From Flavobacteriaceae bacterium (GTDB lineage Bacteria; Bacteroidota; Bacteroidia; Flavobacteriales; Flavobacteriaceae): 53,596 bases of DNA. The position numbers were made by a program, and so were the translations under genes. The stretch covers positions 1 through 53,596 of the forward strand of contig JAIXYI010000020.1 in NCBI GenBank assembly GCA_027490305.1. Reading direction: 5' to 3'. Positions 37,098 to 45,000 of this stretch are shown piece by piece; the first letter of the stretch is position 1, and each line of letters opens with the position of its first letter. The notes below the pieces were generated by a model. That model was not told the origin of the DNA. It saw only the letters and a program-made list of their open reading frames with translations, and ran no database searches.

Positions 37098-37415
37098 TTA
37101 CTTTTTTCGAATCATCTTTTTCGGATGCTGTCTTGAATCAAATACATCATGAACTTCAATACGATTCCGATTGCTGTCGAACAGGTAAACGATTTTGTAA
37201 TTCTTGTAGACCAAATAGCGATAACCCAAATCGAAATCCTTGAGTAATTCTTCGTGTTGGCCCATTAGGGGTAGACCTGAAAGTTTCTGGGATGCCTTTA
37301 CGATTCCGGCAACTAGTTTTTTGGCGACGGTTAAACCCGCGGTTTCTTTATAATAGTCGAAAATAGTCTACAGTTCCGATTTCGCGAAATTTGTCCAATA
37401 GATTTTTAACTCCAT
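37098..37415 (-). pseudogene. ParE/RelE-type toxin gene interrupted by an amber codon
   Basis: The 106-codon frame reads as a normal RelE/ParE toxin (start MELKIYWTNFAKSEL; end RIEVHDVFDSRQHPKKM) but codon 16 is TAG (37368-37370). The frame is otherwise intact, so one C-to-T change from CAG is enough to explain it. The start overlaps the antitoxin stop by ten bases, as in working modules. The toxin is presumably inactive unless a suppressor reads the codon. Confidence 0.85.
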
Positions 37416-37639
37416 TTTTCGATTTCGGAAAGTAAATCGCCTGACTCTGTCACTTGATCGTTTTTCGAATTGTCAATAGACTGGTTAATTCTATAATGAT
37501 AATCTTCAACAGACATTGGGTTTCGAACAGCTTCGTCCTTCTCCTTTTTGAGCACAGATTCTAAGTGAGAAATGGCTTTCTCGCTTTGCAGTTTGAGAAA
37601 TTCTTGAACAAAAACTATTTTTCGTGTCTGCAAATCCAT
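37406..37639 (-). CDS. Antitoxin of a ParE/RelE-type module
   Basis: 77 residues, acidic and helical, with the amphipathic C-terminal tail (LLSEIEKWS) that typically wraps the toxin. The layout (antitoxin first, overlapping the toxin start by ten bases) is standard for Bacteroidetes type II modules. The antitoxin is intact although its toxin carries a stop codon. Confidence 0.75.
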   Translation of the reverse strand: MDLQTRKIVFVQEFLKLQSEKAISHLESVLKKEKDEAVRNPMSVEDYHYRINQSIDNSKNDQVTESGDLLSEIEKWS

Positions 37640-37655
37640 CGTGCAATCATTTTTT

Positions 37656-37663
37656 CAAAGGTA
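37656..37663 (-). promoter_or_regulatory. Promoter (-7 element) for the antitoxin gene
   Basis: TACCTTTG on the minus strand, 17 bases before the antitoxin ATG. No clear TTG at -33. Confidence 0.6.
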
Positions 37664-37741
37664 AAGAAAAGTAGATTCTATAGGAACGGTTGATGAGGAT
37701 GATTTTCCGAAGTTGCCTGCCAAAAGGCGATATTGCACGGG

Positions 37742-38311
37742 CTAGCCGGCAAACGAATAGACCCGATCCGGCGTCACACAAAAGTCCAGCCGCACATCGT
37801 GCTCCCACACATCTTCCCAGGTCGCGACCGGCGGAAAGAACGACAGGCCGACCTTTATCGTATCGGGACGGCACGCGGTCAGGAAGCGGTCGTAGAAGCC
37901 TTTGCCGTATCCGATGCGGTTGCCGTTTATATCAAAGGCGACGAGGGGTACGAATACCACATCAAGGGCATCCGTGGGAACAGGTGCGCCGCCTTCCGGT
38001 TCCGGAATACCATAGGCATTCGTGCGCAACCGGACGCCGTCTTCCAATAAAAAGTGCTGCATCGCACCCGTTTCAAAATCGCTGCGGGATACCACAACCG
38101 ATTTGTCTTTGCCTGCTAGCAGATGCAATAGCGGTTCGGTGTCGACTTCGCGCAGGCGGTCGATCGGCAGAAACAGGTGGTAGTGGTGCCCATTCCAGAT
38201 CGGCAGCGACAGGCATTGGTTGGCAATCGCCAGGCTTTCGGCGGCGCGTTGTTCCGGCGTCAGGGCGGCGCGGAGTGTCCGGTAGTGGAGCCGTATGTCG
38301 TTTTTGGTCAT
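37742..38311 (-). CDS. 5-Formyltetrahydrofolate cyclo-ligase
   Basis: 189 residues. ATP-dependent enzyme that returns 5-formyl-THF to the active one-carbon pool as 5,10-methenyl-THF. The C-terminal signature GNRIGYGKGFYDRFL (substrate and ATP binding) is clear and the protein starts MTKNDIRLHYRTLRAALT. The last 28 bases or so of the gene recur beyond the neighbouring toxin-antitoxin module, which suggests the module was inserted at this gene end. Confidence 0.9.
   Translation of the reverse strand: MTKNDIRLHYRTLRAALTPEQRAAESLAIANQCLSLPIWNGHHYHLFLPIDRLREVDTEPLLHLLAGKDKSVVVSRSDFETGAMQHFLLEDGVRLRTNAYGIPEPEGGAPVPTDALDVVFVPLVAFDINGNRIGYGKGFYDRFLTACRPDTIKVGLSFFPPVATWEDVWEHDVRLDFCVTPDRVYSFAG
37757..37784. 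repeat. Direct-repeat copy inside the 5-FCL 3' end
   Basis: Partner of 37066-37093 (25 of 28 positions identical, no gaps). Encodes the native C-terminal CVTPDRVYS of the cyclo-ligase. The pair brackets the antitoxin/toxin-pseudogene module. Confidence 0.65.
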
Positions 38312-38323
38312 GACGGCGGTCCT

Positions 38324-38635
38324 TTACGTTGAGCGCAAGATTGTAAGCAGCTTATGTGGTTCTTGGCGGTTATCCCAAAATGCAGTGATATAAATTCTGT
38401 CATTTTTAACCACATAGAAAATAGAATAGTGGCCTAAAGAAATAACACGATGGTGTCCAAATTCTGTTTTTACTCCGATTTCTGGATGTCCTCTAAGTAA
38501 ACCAACACGTTCTCTTACACTGGCGTTTAATTTTCGCGAGTATTCTGGACTGGCATTTCTTGTATTCCAGTATTGAAAAATCAAGTTTCGTTGTCTGACC
38601 GCCGTTTGAGTCCAGACAATCTTTAGCCGCCCCAT
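38324..38635 (-). CDS. ParE/RelE-type toxin
   Basis: 103 residues with the RelE/ParE superfamily fold pattern: an N-terminal strand (LKIVWTQTAVRQRN), two helices, then strands ending in IYITAFWDNRQEP. Toxins of this family either poison gyrase or cut ribosome-bound mRNA; which applies is not clear. It overlaps its antitoxin gene by 13 bases. Intact, unlike the module at 37.1-37.6 kb. Confidence 0.8.
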   Translation of the reverse strand: MGRLKIVWTQTAVRQRNLIFQYWNTRNASPEYSRKLNASVRERVGLLRGHPEIGVKTEFGHHRVISLGHYSIFYVVKNDRIYITAFWDNRQEPHKLLTILRST

Positions 38636-38856
38636 TCTGAGTCCATTTTATCCAATTCAGATTGGGAAACGACTCGGTTATTTAGAATGTCATCGTCACT
38701 CATTTTCAGCATCTCAATTTGCTCGGAAGAAAGAGTGAGGGTATCTTCAGAATCCGTGGCGTCAAAAATAGTTTTCACTGCTTCCAGTAGTCGTTCATTT
38801 CGAGTCGCCAGAATTCGATCGATTAAGCTGTTTTTTATTGTTTCAAGCGCGGTCAT
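38623..38856 (-). CDS. Antitoxin of the ParE/RelE-type module
   Basis: 77 residues, acidic, with a helical start (ALETIKNSLIDRILATRNERLLEAV) and an unstructured tail (SQSELDKMDSEWGG) suited to toxin binding. Precedes and overlaps the toxin gene. Not related in sequence to the antitoxin at 37406. Confidence 0.75.
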   Translation of the reverse strand: MTALETIKNSLIDRILATRNERLLEAVKTIFDATDSEDTLTLSSEQIEMLKMSDDDILNNRVVSQSELDKMDSEWGG

Positions 38857-38918
38857 GAAATTCTATTTTAGTAAAGGTCGGGATTGCAGCCGATTTTTCC
38901 AAAATCGCAGACAACCGT

Positions 38919-39512
38919 TTATTTATGGAACGCTTTCTTATTGAACACGATCAATATCCCAATACCCACCGAAATCGCCGTATCGGCCAGGTTGAAGATG
39001 GCATTGAAGAACTTAAACGGCTCACCGCCCCAGATCGGCACCCATTCGGGGAAGCGACCTTCGAACAACGGAAAGTAAAGCATATCCACTACTTTTCCGT
39101 GGAAGAGCGATCCATACGGTTCGGTCGAGAACAGGGTGGCAGGCTCGCTATAGCTTTCGTTGAAGATGACACCGTAGAAAACCGAATCGATGATGTTGCC
39201 GAACGCGCCGGCAAAGATGAGCGCAATGGCCACGATCAGGAAGTTTGACGCCTTTTTCTGCACCGCATCCCACAGCCACCAGCCGATGCCGCCTACCGCC
39301 AGTATCCGGAACAACGTCAGGATCAGCTTGCCATAATCACCCGGAATCTTCGCGCCCCAGGCCATCCCCTCATTTTCGATGAAATGGATGTGGAACCAAC
39401 TGAAGACATTCACGCTTTCGTCATACACGAAGTGCGTCTTGATATACAACTTCGACACCTGGTCGGCAAGCAACACAAGGAAGATGATGAGATAGGCTTT
39501 CTTTAACGACAT
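38919..39512 (-). CDS. lspA: Lipoprotein signal peptidase (signal peptidase II)
   Basis: 197 residues with four membrane helices. It cleaves prolipoproteins, of which this window encodes several. The two catalytic aspartates lie in FGNIIDSVFYG and FNLADTAISVG. It is longer than the proteobacterial enzyme because of a loop between the catalytic regions (GSLFHGKVVDMLYFPLFEG), usual for Bacteroidota. A TATTTTTG promoter lies upstream. Confidence 0.95.
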   Translation of the reverse strand: MSLKKAYLIIFLVLLADQVSKLYIKTHFVYDESVNVFSWFHIHFIENEGMAWGAKIPGDYGKLILTLFRILAVGGIGWWLWDAVQKKASNFLIVAIALIFAGAFGNIIDSVFYGVIFNESYSEPATLFSTEPYGSLFHGKVVDMLYFPLFEGRFPEWVPIWGGEPFKFFNAIFNLADTAISVGIGILIVFNKKAFHK

Positions 39513-39531
39513 ACTCGTGGTTTAATCCCGC

Positions 39532-39539
39532 AAAAATAC
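39532..39539 (-). promoter_or_regulatory. Promoter (-7 element) for lspA
   Basis: TATTTTTG on the minus strand 19 bases before the lspA ATG; no clear -33 TTG. It would let lspA be transcribed separately from the orphan gene upstream. Confidence 0.5.
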
Positions 39540-39574
39540 ACAATTGGATGGTTCATCGACGTGGGAGGAAAGTT

Positions 39575-40219
39575 TCAGTTGCCGCAATGGGCGTTGTAAT
39601 ACGTAGCAATCCAGACATACGGATTACTGAGCATGATATCCTGTGTCATGGCTTGCAGCATGTCCGGGCATTTTTCACCGAAGAGCGCTTTCGTCAACGG
39701 AAAAAGCATTTTATTGTAAAAGTTCCGGTTGAAGTTTTCCCCATGTCTTCCCGTGAAATCGTATGTAAAGTAAATGGCATAGTCCTCGCCCTCTCTTTGA
39801 AAGGCATAGTACGTGTAACTGGAACTTGAAACGGGTCCTCTAAACGGACCGCTCACGTCACCCGGCTTGTATGTAAACTGGGAGAGGAGTGTAACTTTAC
39901 CTTCCACCACCACTTTCCACCAACTCTTTCTTTTTGCGAATTTGAGTGTCGAGATGTCATTTCGGCGTATGCCGGCGAGGGTGAGCACTTTGTATTTTGT
40001 AATGACCCAATTGTCGCGTACCTCAAATTCCGAAATCAGGTCGGGACCCAATTTCTGGATGGGTTCATCATCGCTTGTCCGGTATCTGAGGTACCGGTCG
40101 TCAGGTTCTGGCACTTCCAAAAGACAGGAAATCCTTGATCCATCAGTCATGGTAATAGCGCCCGGCCGAAACTGCCCGGCGGCTAAAAGTGGAAATAGCA
40201 GTAAATACAGGTATCGCAT
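39575..40219 (-). CDS. Exported protein of unknown function
   Basis: 214 residues with a short signal peptide (MRYLYLLLFPLLAAGQ). I do not recognise the domain. It looks beta-rich, with many aromatic residues (SSSSYTYYAFQREGEDYAIYF) and three mature cysteines, no lipobox and no membrane helix. It lies alone between the terminator of the ileS-dksA operon and lspA, and its ATG is only about eight bases beyond the terminator T tract, so how it is transcribed is unclear. Confidence 0.6.
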   Translation of the reverse strand: MRYLYLLLFPLLAAGQFRPGAITMTDGSRISCLLEVPEPDDRYLRYRTSDDEPIQKLGPDLISEFEVRDNWVITKYKVLTLAGIRRNDISTLKFAKRKSWWKVVVEGKVTLLSQFTYKPGDVSGPFRGPVSSSSYTYYAFQREGEDYAIYFTYDFTGRHGENFNRNFYNKMLFPLTKALFGEKCPDMLQAMTQDIMLSNPYVWIATYYNAHCGN

Positions 40220-40226
40220 ATCCTAC

Positions 40227-40274
40227 AAAAAAAGAAATCCAAATCCGACCTGGAGGCAGTAGGATTTGGATTTC
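40227..40274 (-). terminator. Terminator of the ileS-dksA operon
   Basis: 13-bp perfect stem GAAATCCAAATCC/GGATTTGGATTTC (40234-40246 with 40262-40274), loop of 15 bases, then seven T on the minus strand (40227-40233). It follows the DksA-like stop by 20 bases. Confidence 0.85.
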
Positions 40275-40293
40275 CTAAACACTATTCTAAATT

Positions 40294-40674
40294 TTACCGC
40301 TGCAAATTCTTCGCCTCGATGCTCATCGTCGCGTGCGGCACGATCTTCAGGCGCTCTTTGCTGATCAGTTTGCCCGTTACCTTGCACACGCCATACGTTT
40401 TGTTTTCCACACGGAACAGCGCGTTTTTCAGGTCGCGGATGAACTTTTCCTGACGGATTGCCAGCGCCGAGTTCGCCTCTTTCGACATGGTCTCACTTCC
40501 TTCCTCAAAGGCTTTGAACGTCGGCGACGTATCGTCGGTGCCGTTGTTGAGGTCGTTCATATACGCACTCTTGATGAGGTCGAGGTCGGCCTGTGCTTTC
40601 TGTATTTTCGCTAAGATGATCTCCTTGAACTCGGCCAGGTCGGCGTCTGAGTAGCGTACCACTTCATCTGTCAT
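40294..40674 (-). CDS. TraR/DksA family protein lacking the zinc-finger cysteines
   Basis: 126 residues. The N-terminal coiled coil and the C-terminal globular part (ENKTYGVCKVTGKLISKERL, a DksA-type zinc-finger layout) are visible, but only one cysteine remains where C4-type members have four. DksA proteins bind RNA polymerase and tune transcription with ppGpp; zinc-independent members exist. The gene follows ileS by eight bases, an order I recall as common in Flavobacteria. Confidence 0.85.
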   Translation of the reverse strand: MTDEVVRYSDADLAEFKEIILAKIQKAQADLDLIKSAYMNDLNNGTDDTSPTFKAFEEGSETMSKEANSALAIRQEKFIRDLKNALFRVENKTYGVCKVTGKLISKERLKIVPHATMSIEAKNLQR

Positions 40675-40682
40675 GATTTCTG

Positions 40683-43600
40683 CTATTTTGTTATTACAAT
40701 GGTTGTTTTGATATCGTCAAATTCTAGTTCCGTTCCGCCCGCGGCCTCCCCGAATGACAGGGCTTCCGTAAGCGTTTCCGACATGATATAGGCCTCATTC
40801 TCCCGTACCGCCATTTCCAGCGCCTCGTTGCGGCCCAACGTCACCCGAATTTTATCGGTGACCTCGAAACCTGAGTCCTTCCGGATGTTCTGGATGCGGT
40901 TGACGAGTTCCCTTGCCATTCCCTCGTTCCGCAGTTGGGGCGTTATCGTGATGTCGAGCGCCACCGTCAGTCCATTTGCGTTGGCCACCAGCCAACCTTC
41001 GATGTCCTGAGAGGTGATTTCCACATCGTCGGAAGTTAAAATTACAGTATTTCCCGAAATAACAAGCGGCAATTGGCCGTTGCGCTCGAGTTCCGCAATC
41101 TGCTCCTGCGACAGCGTTTGTATCTCTTTGGAAATCAACCCCATGTCTTTTCCGAAACGCGGACCCAACGTCCTGAAATTCGGCTTGATCTGCTTCACCA
41201 GTATGCCCGAAGCATCGTCCAGCAGCTCCACTTCCTTCACGTTTACCTCTGCCTTGATCAGGTCTGAAACGGCCTCGACTTCAGCGCGCTGCACCGCGTC
41301 AAGTACCGGAATCATTACCTTTCTAAGTGGTTGGCGTACCTTGATCATCTCTTTCTTGCGCAGCGACAGCACCAGGCTTGAAATCGTCTGGGCCTTAGCC
41401 ATTTTGCTCTCGAGTGTTTTATCAACAAAGTTTTCGACAGCCTGCGGGAAATCCGCCAGGTGTACACTCTCAAACGCGTCTTTTCCTGTTACATTGTTCA
41501 GGTCGCGATAAAGCGTTTCCATATAGAACGGCGCGATCGGGGCGCTGAGTTTCGCTACGGTTTCCAGGCACGTATACAGCGTTTGGTAGGCCGCGATCTT
41601 GTCTTGCCCATATTCGCCCTTCCAGAAACGGCGACGGCACAAACGCACGTACCAGTTCGAAAGGTTTTCCTGCACGAAATCTGAAATGGCGCGCGCGGCT
41701 TTGGTCGGCTCGTAATCGGCATAGAAACCGTCGACGTTTTGCACCAGCGAGTGCAGTTCCGACAAGATCCAGCGGTCGATTTCCGGGCGTTCGGCCAACG
41801 GCACTTCCGCTTCCGCATACGAAAACCCGTCGATGTTCGCATAGAGCGCGAAGAACGAATAGGTGTTATAGAGCGTACCGAAGAACTTCCGGCGCACTTC
41901 CGCCACGCCTTCGATATCAAATTTCAAATTGTCCCACGGGTTGGCGTTCGCAATCATATACCAACGCGTCGCATCCGGGCCGTATTCCGCCAACGTCGCA
42001 AACGGATCGACCGCGTTGCCGAGGCGTTTCGACATCTTCTGCCCGTTCTTATCGAGCACGAGTCCGTTCGACACCACGTTTTTATACGCCACCGAATCGA
42101 ACACCAGCGTGCCGATCGCGTGCAGCGTATAGAACCAACCGCGCGTCTGGTCGACCCCTTCCGCAATGAAATCAGCCGGGAAGTCGGTGCGGCCGTCGAT
42201 TTTGTCTTTATTTTCAAACGGATAGTGCCACTGCGCATAGGGCATCGCACCCGAATCGAACCACACGTCGATGAGGTCGGTTTCGCGCTTCATCGGTTTG
42301 CCCGATGGCGACACCAGCGTGATCGCGTCGACGATGTTCTTATGGAGGTCGACTTTCTGGTAGTTCTCGGCGCTCATGTCACCGGCCACGAAGCCCGCGA
42401 ACGGGTTTTCCTGCTGGTGGCCGGCGGCGATGGACTTCTCGATTTCGTTATACAGCTCTTCGACCGATCCGATCAGGATTTCTTCCGATTTGTCTTCCGT
42501 CCGCCAGATCGGCAACGGGATACCCCAGTAGCGCGAACGCGACAGGTTCCAGTCGTTGGCGTTTTTGAGCCAGTTTCCGAAACGTCCTTCTCCGGTCGCT
42601 TTCGGTTTCCAGTTGATGGTGTCGTTGAGGTCGAACATCCGTTCTTTCACCTCGCTCATCCGGATGAACCATGAATCGAGCGGGTAATAGAGCAGCGGTT
42701 CGTCGGTGCGCCACGAGTGCGGGTAGCTGTGCACGTATTTCTCGACCTTGAAGGCCTTGTTTTCTTCTTTCAGGCGGATGGCGATCTCGACGTCGACCGA
42801 CTTATCCGGCGCCGCGCCCGCCTCGTAGTATTCGTTCTTGACGTATTTTCCGGCCAGGTCCCCCATATGCGAGGTGAATTTTCCTTGCAGGTCGACCAGC
42901 GGCACCGGGTTTCCGTATGCATCCAGCACGAGCATAGGCGGTACTTCCGGCGTTGCTTCTTTCGCCACTTTGGCATCGTCGGCACCAAAGGTCGGGGCGG
43001 TATGCACGATACCGGTACCGTCTTCGGTGGTGACGAAATCACCCGAGATCACGCGGAAGGCGTTTTCCGGATTTTGGTACGGAAGGGCGTAGGGCAGCAA
43101 TTGTTCGTAGCGGATGCCGACGGCGTCGATACCCTTGAATGTTGTGAGGATGCGGAACGGAATCGATTTGCTTCCTTCTGTGAACTGCTCGAAATCGACG
43201 TCTTCGGTCGATTCGAAGTAGTTTTTCCCGAACTGTTTTCCCACCAGATTCTTCGCCAATACGACGTTGACAGGGGCGAAGGTGTATTGGTTGAACGTCT
43301 TTACGAGTACATAGTCGATTTTCGGGCCGACGGTCAGTGCGGTGTTCGACGGCAGCGTCCAGGGCGTGGTCGTCCAGGCCAGGAAATGCACGTCGCCGAA
43401 ACCTTGCAGGAAGGAGGGGAGTGTGTCAGCTAGGGCCTTGAACTGCGCCACGATGGTCGTATCGGTCACATCGCGGTAGGCGCCGGGTTGGTTGACCTCG
43501 TGCGAGGAGAGTCCGGTGCCCGCTTTAGGCGAGTAGGGCTGTATGGTATAGCCTTTATACAAAAGGCCTTTGTCGTAGATCTGTTTGAGCAGCCACCATA

Positions 43601-44081
43601 CCGTCTCCATGTATTTCGGCTCATAGGTCACATACGGATCGTCCATATCAACCCAGTAACCCATTTTTTCGGTGAGGTCGTTCCACACGTCGGTATAGCG
43701 CATGACGGTGCGTTTGCACGCCTCGTTGTATTCGGCGATCGAGATTTTCTTGCCGATATCCTCTTTGGTGATGCCCAGTTCTTTTTCGGTGCCGAGTTCC
43801 ACCGGAAGGCCGTGCGTATCCCAGCCCGCTTTGCGTTTCACCTGAAAGCCCTTCTGCGTTTTATAGCGGCAGAAAATATCTTTGATGGCACGTGCCATGA
43901 CGTGGTGGATGCCCGGCAGTCCGTTGGCCGACGGCGGTCCTTCAAAAAAGACATACGGCGGTTGTCCGTCGCGGGTAGAAACACTTTTAGCGAAGATGTC
44001 TTGTTCCTTCCAGAACTGCAGTATGTCAGCGGCGGTACCCGGCAGGTCAAGTTGGTTATATTCAGTGAATTTCACACTCAT
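40683..44081 (-). CDS. ileS: Isoleucyl-tRNA synthetase (type 2, eukaryote-like)
   Basis: 1132 residues. Charges tRNA-Ile. The class I nucleotide motif reads PSANGLPGIHH (residues 50-60), as in actinobacterial and other eukaryote-like IleRS, and the KMSKR motif is in GQKMSKRLGNAVDP. The editing domain lies between, including the aspartate-rich stretch that clears Val-tRNA. The C terminus lacks the cysteine pairs of the type 1 enzyme. Type 2 IleRS is generally less sensitive to mupirocin, which is known for the family but not shown here. Confidence 0.95.
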   Translation of the reverse strand: MSVKFTEYNQLDLPGTAADILQFWKEQDIFAKSVSTRDGQPPYVFFEGPPSANGLPGIHHVMARAIKDIFCRYKTQKGFQVKRKAGWDTHGLPVELGTEKELGITKEDIGKKISIAEYNEACKRTVMRYTDVWNDLTEKMGYWVDMDDPYVTYEPKYMETVWWLLKQIYDKGLLYKGYTIQPYSPKAGTGLSSHEVNQPGAYRDVTDTTIVAQFKALADTLPSFLQGFGDVHFLAWTTTPWTLPSNTALTVGPKIDYVLVKTFNQYTFAPVNVVLAKNLVGKQFGKNYFESTEDVDFEQFTEGSKSIPFRILTTFKGIDAVGIRYEQLLPYALPYQNPENAFRVISGDFVTTEDGTGIVHTAPTFGADDAKVAKEATPEVPPMLVLDAYGNPVPLVDLQGKFTSHMGDLAGKYVKNEYYEAGAAPDKSVDVEIAIRLKEENKAFKVEKYVHSYPHSWRTDEPLLYYPLDSWFIRMSEVKERMFDLNDTINWKPKATGEGRFGNWLKNANDWNLSRSRYWGIPLPIWRTEDKSEEILIGSVEELYNEIEKSIAAGHQQENPFAGFVAGDMSAENYQKVDLHKNIVDAITLVSPSGKPMKRETDLIDVWFDSGAMPYAQWHYPFENKDKIDGRTDFPADFIAEGVDQTRGWFYTLHAIGTLVFDSVAYKNVVSNGLVLDKNGQKMSKRLGNAVDPFATLAEYGPDATRWYMIANANPWDNLKFDIEGVAEVRRKFFGTLYNTYSFFALYANIDGFSYAEAEVPLAERPEIDRWILSELHSLVQNVDGFYADYEPTKAARAISDFVQENLSNWYVRLCRRRFWKGEYGQDKIAAYQTLYTCLETVAKLSAPIAPFYMETLYRDLNNVTGKDAFESVHLADFPQAVENFVDKTLESKMAKAQTISSLVLSLRKKEMIKVRQPLRKVMIPVLDAVQRAEVEAVSDLIKAEVNVKEVELLDDASGILVKQIKPNFRTLGPRFGKDMGLISKEIQTLSQEQIAELERNGQLPLVISGNTVILTSDDVEITSQDIEGWLVANANGLTVALDITITPQLRNEGMARELVNRIQNIRKDSGFEVTDKIRVTLGRNEALEMAVRENEAYIMSETLTEALSFGEAAGGTELEFDDIKTTIVITK

Positions 44082-44106
44082 GGGAGGCGTTTGTTTAAAG
44101 CGCCTG

Positions 44107-44114
44107 CGAATGTA
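44107..44114 (-). promoter_or_regulatory. Promoter (-7 element) for ileS
   Basis: TACATTCG on the minus strand, 25 bases before the ileS ATG, one base off TAnnTTTG. An AGGCG/CGCCT hairpin lies in the leader. Confidence 0.4.
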
Positions 44115-44180
44115 AGGATTTTTTGTGTGAATGTGGTGTTAAGGGGTGAGGCGCTAAAGAGAACAGGTTTGGTTAGATTA

Positions 44181-44220
44181 TTAAACTTCGGCAGAAACCC
44201 TCTTTTTTGCCAAAGTTTAA
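44181..44220 (+). promoter_or_regulatory. Inverted-repeat operator upstream of the AbiE genes
   Basis: Two 17-bp arms (44181-44197 and 44204-44220) with two mismatches and a 6-bp spacer; the core is GGCAGAAA-n6-TTTTTGCC. It ends one base before the -7 element and covers the -33 region. AbiEi antitoxins are known to repress their own promoter through such repeats. A second copy with the same core lies at the end of the antitoxin gene. Confidence 0.75.
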
Positions 44221-44221
44221 T

Positions 44222-44229
44222 TAGCTTTG
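44222..44229 (+). promoter_or_regulatory. Promoter (-7 element) for abiEi-abiEii
   Basis: TAGCTTTG, a TAnnTTTG match, 22 bases before the antitoxin ATG at 44251. It abuts the inverted-repeat operator, consistent with repression by occlusion. Confidence 0.6.
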
Positions 44230-44250
44230 CCTTACCGCGTAGCACAATTG

Positions 44251-44997
44251 ATGATCACAACGCTCGAGAACCATATACGGCATTATTTTGAGAAGGCGGA
44301 AATACTTCCGCGCGCGCGGCTTATCGCTGCGATTCAAGGCGACTTTCCGCAATGGAGCACCGCTACCATCAACGTTTATCTCTCAAAGCTCAAAAAGGCA
44401 GGACTTCTCAAAAGCCCCGCGCGTGGTTATTACGCCATTTCCAATAAAGAGGATTTCAAACATCAAGTAGAGGCGGAAATGAAGAAGCTGGCCAATAAGA
44501 TACGCCGCGAATTACCGTATGTGACGCTTTGCGTCTGGAATACCAAGTGGCTTAACACCTTTATGCGCCACCAGCCGTTTAAACATTTCACCGTAGTAGA
44601 GGTAGAACGGGATGCCATGGAGCAGGTATTCCGCATTATCAATGAGATGTCGGACGAAGGCTATATGGATCCAAATACCTTGGTTTTTGACCTTTATGTA
44701 AGCGACGCCGAGAAGCCGATTATCATACGGCCGCTGGTATCAGAAGCCCCGATGGAGCCGAAGGGAAAGTACGCCGTGCCTATGCTCGAAAAACTTCTCG
44801 TAGACATGCTCGCCGACCCCGTTCTTTTTGCCGCCCAGCAAGGAGAACTACGCGATATTTTCGCCAACGCGCTGTCGCGATACAACGTGAACTATTTAAA
44901 GATGAAACGATATGCGGTAAGACGCAACCGAGAGAGAGAACTTCAGGAAATCATGAGTATAACTTCGGCAGAAAACCCAATTTCTGCCAAAATGTAA
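44251..44997 (+). CDS. AbiEi-type antitoxin/repressor (DUF6577-like)
   Basis: 248 residues. The N terminus is a winged helix-turn-helix (about residues 1-65, ending GYYAI) expected to bind the operator at 44181-44220. The C-terminal domain has the antitoxin part of AbiE systems. The start at ATG 44251 was chosen over 44227 because the -7 element is at 44222. A second operator-like palindrome sits in the last codons. Three bases separate it from the toxin gene. Confidence 0.75.
   Translation: MITTLENHIRHYFEKAEILPRARLIAAIQGDFPQWSTATINVYLSKLKKAGLLKSPARGYYAISNKEDFKHQVEAEMKKLANKIRRELPYVTLCVWNTKWLNTFMRHQPFKHFTVVEVERDAMEQVFRIINEMSDEGYMDPNTLVFDLYVSDAEKPIIIRPLVSEAPMEPKGKYAVPMLEKLLVDMLADPVLFAAQQGELRDIFANALSRYNVNYLKMKRYAVRRNRERELQEIMSITSAENPISAKM
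44959..44996 (+). promoter_or_regulatory. Second operator-like palindrome at the antitoxin/toxin junction
   Basis: GGCAGAAA-n6-TTTCTGCC (44967-44974 with 44981-44988), an exact 8-bp inverted repeat with the same 6-bp spacing and flanks (AACTTC before it, GTAA or similar after it) as 44181-44220. It covers the end of abiEi and stops a few bases before the abiEii ATG at 45001. Confidence 0.65.
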
Positions 44998-45000
44998 TTT

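Noticed and set aside
37690..38313. A 207-codon plus-strand frame opposite the cyclo-ligase
   Set aside because: Arg- and Pro-rich shadow; the minus-strand frame has the cyclo-ligase motif.
41739..42674. A 311-codon open frame on the plus strand opposite ileS
   Set aside because: It mirrors the strongly coding ileS frame, is rich in Arg, His and Val as expected for a high-GC antisense shadow, and has no promoter or domain.
43488..44291. A 267-codon plus-strand frame running from ileS into the AbiE promoter
   Set aside because: Most of it is antisense to ileS; the last part crosses the operator and promoter of the AbiE genes. No recognisable protein.
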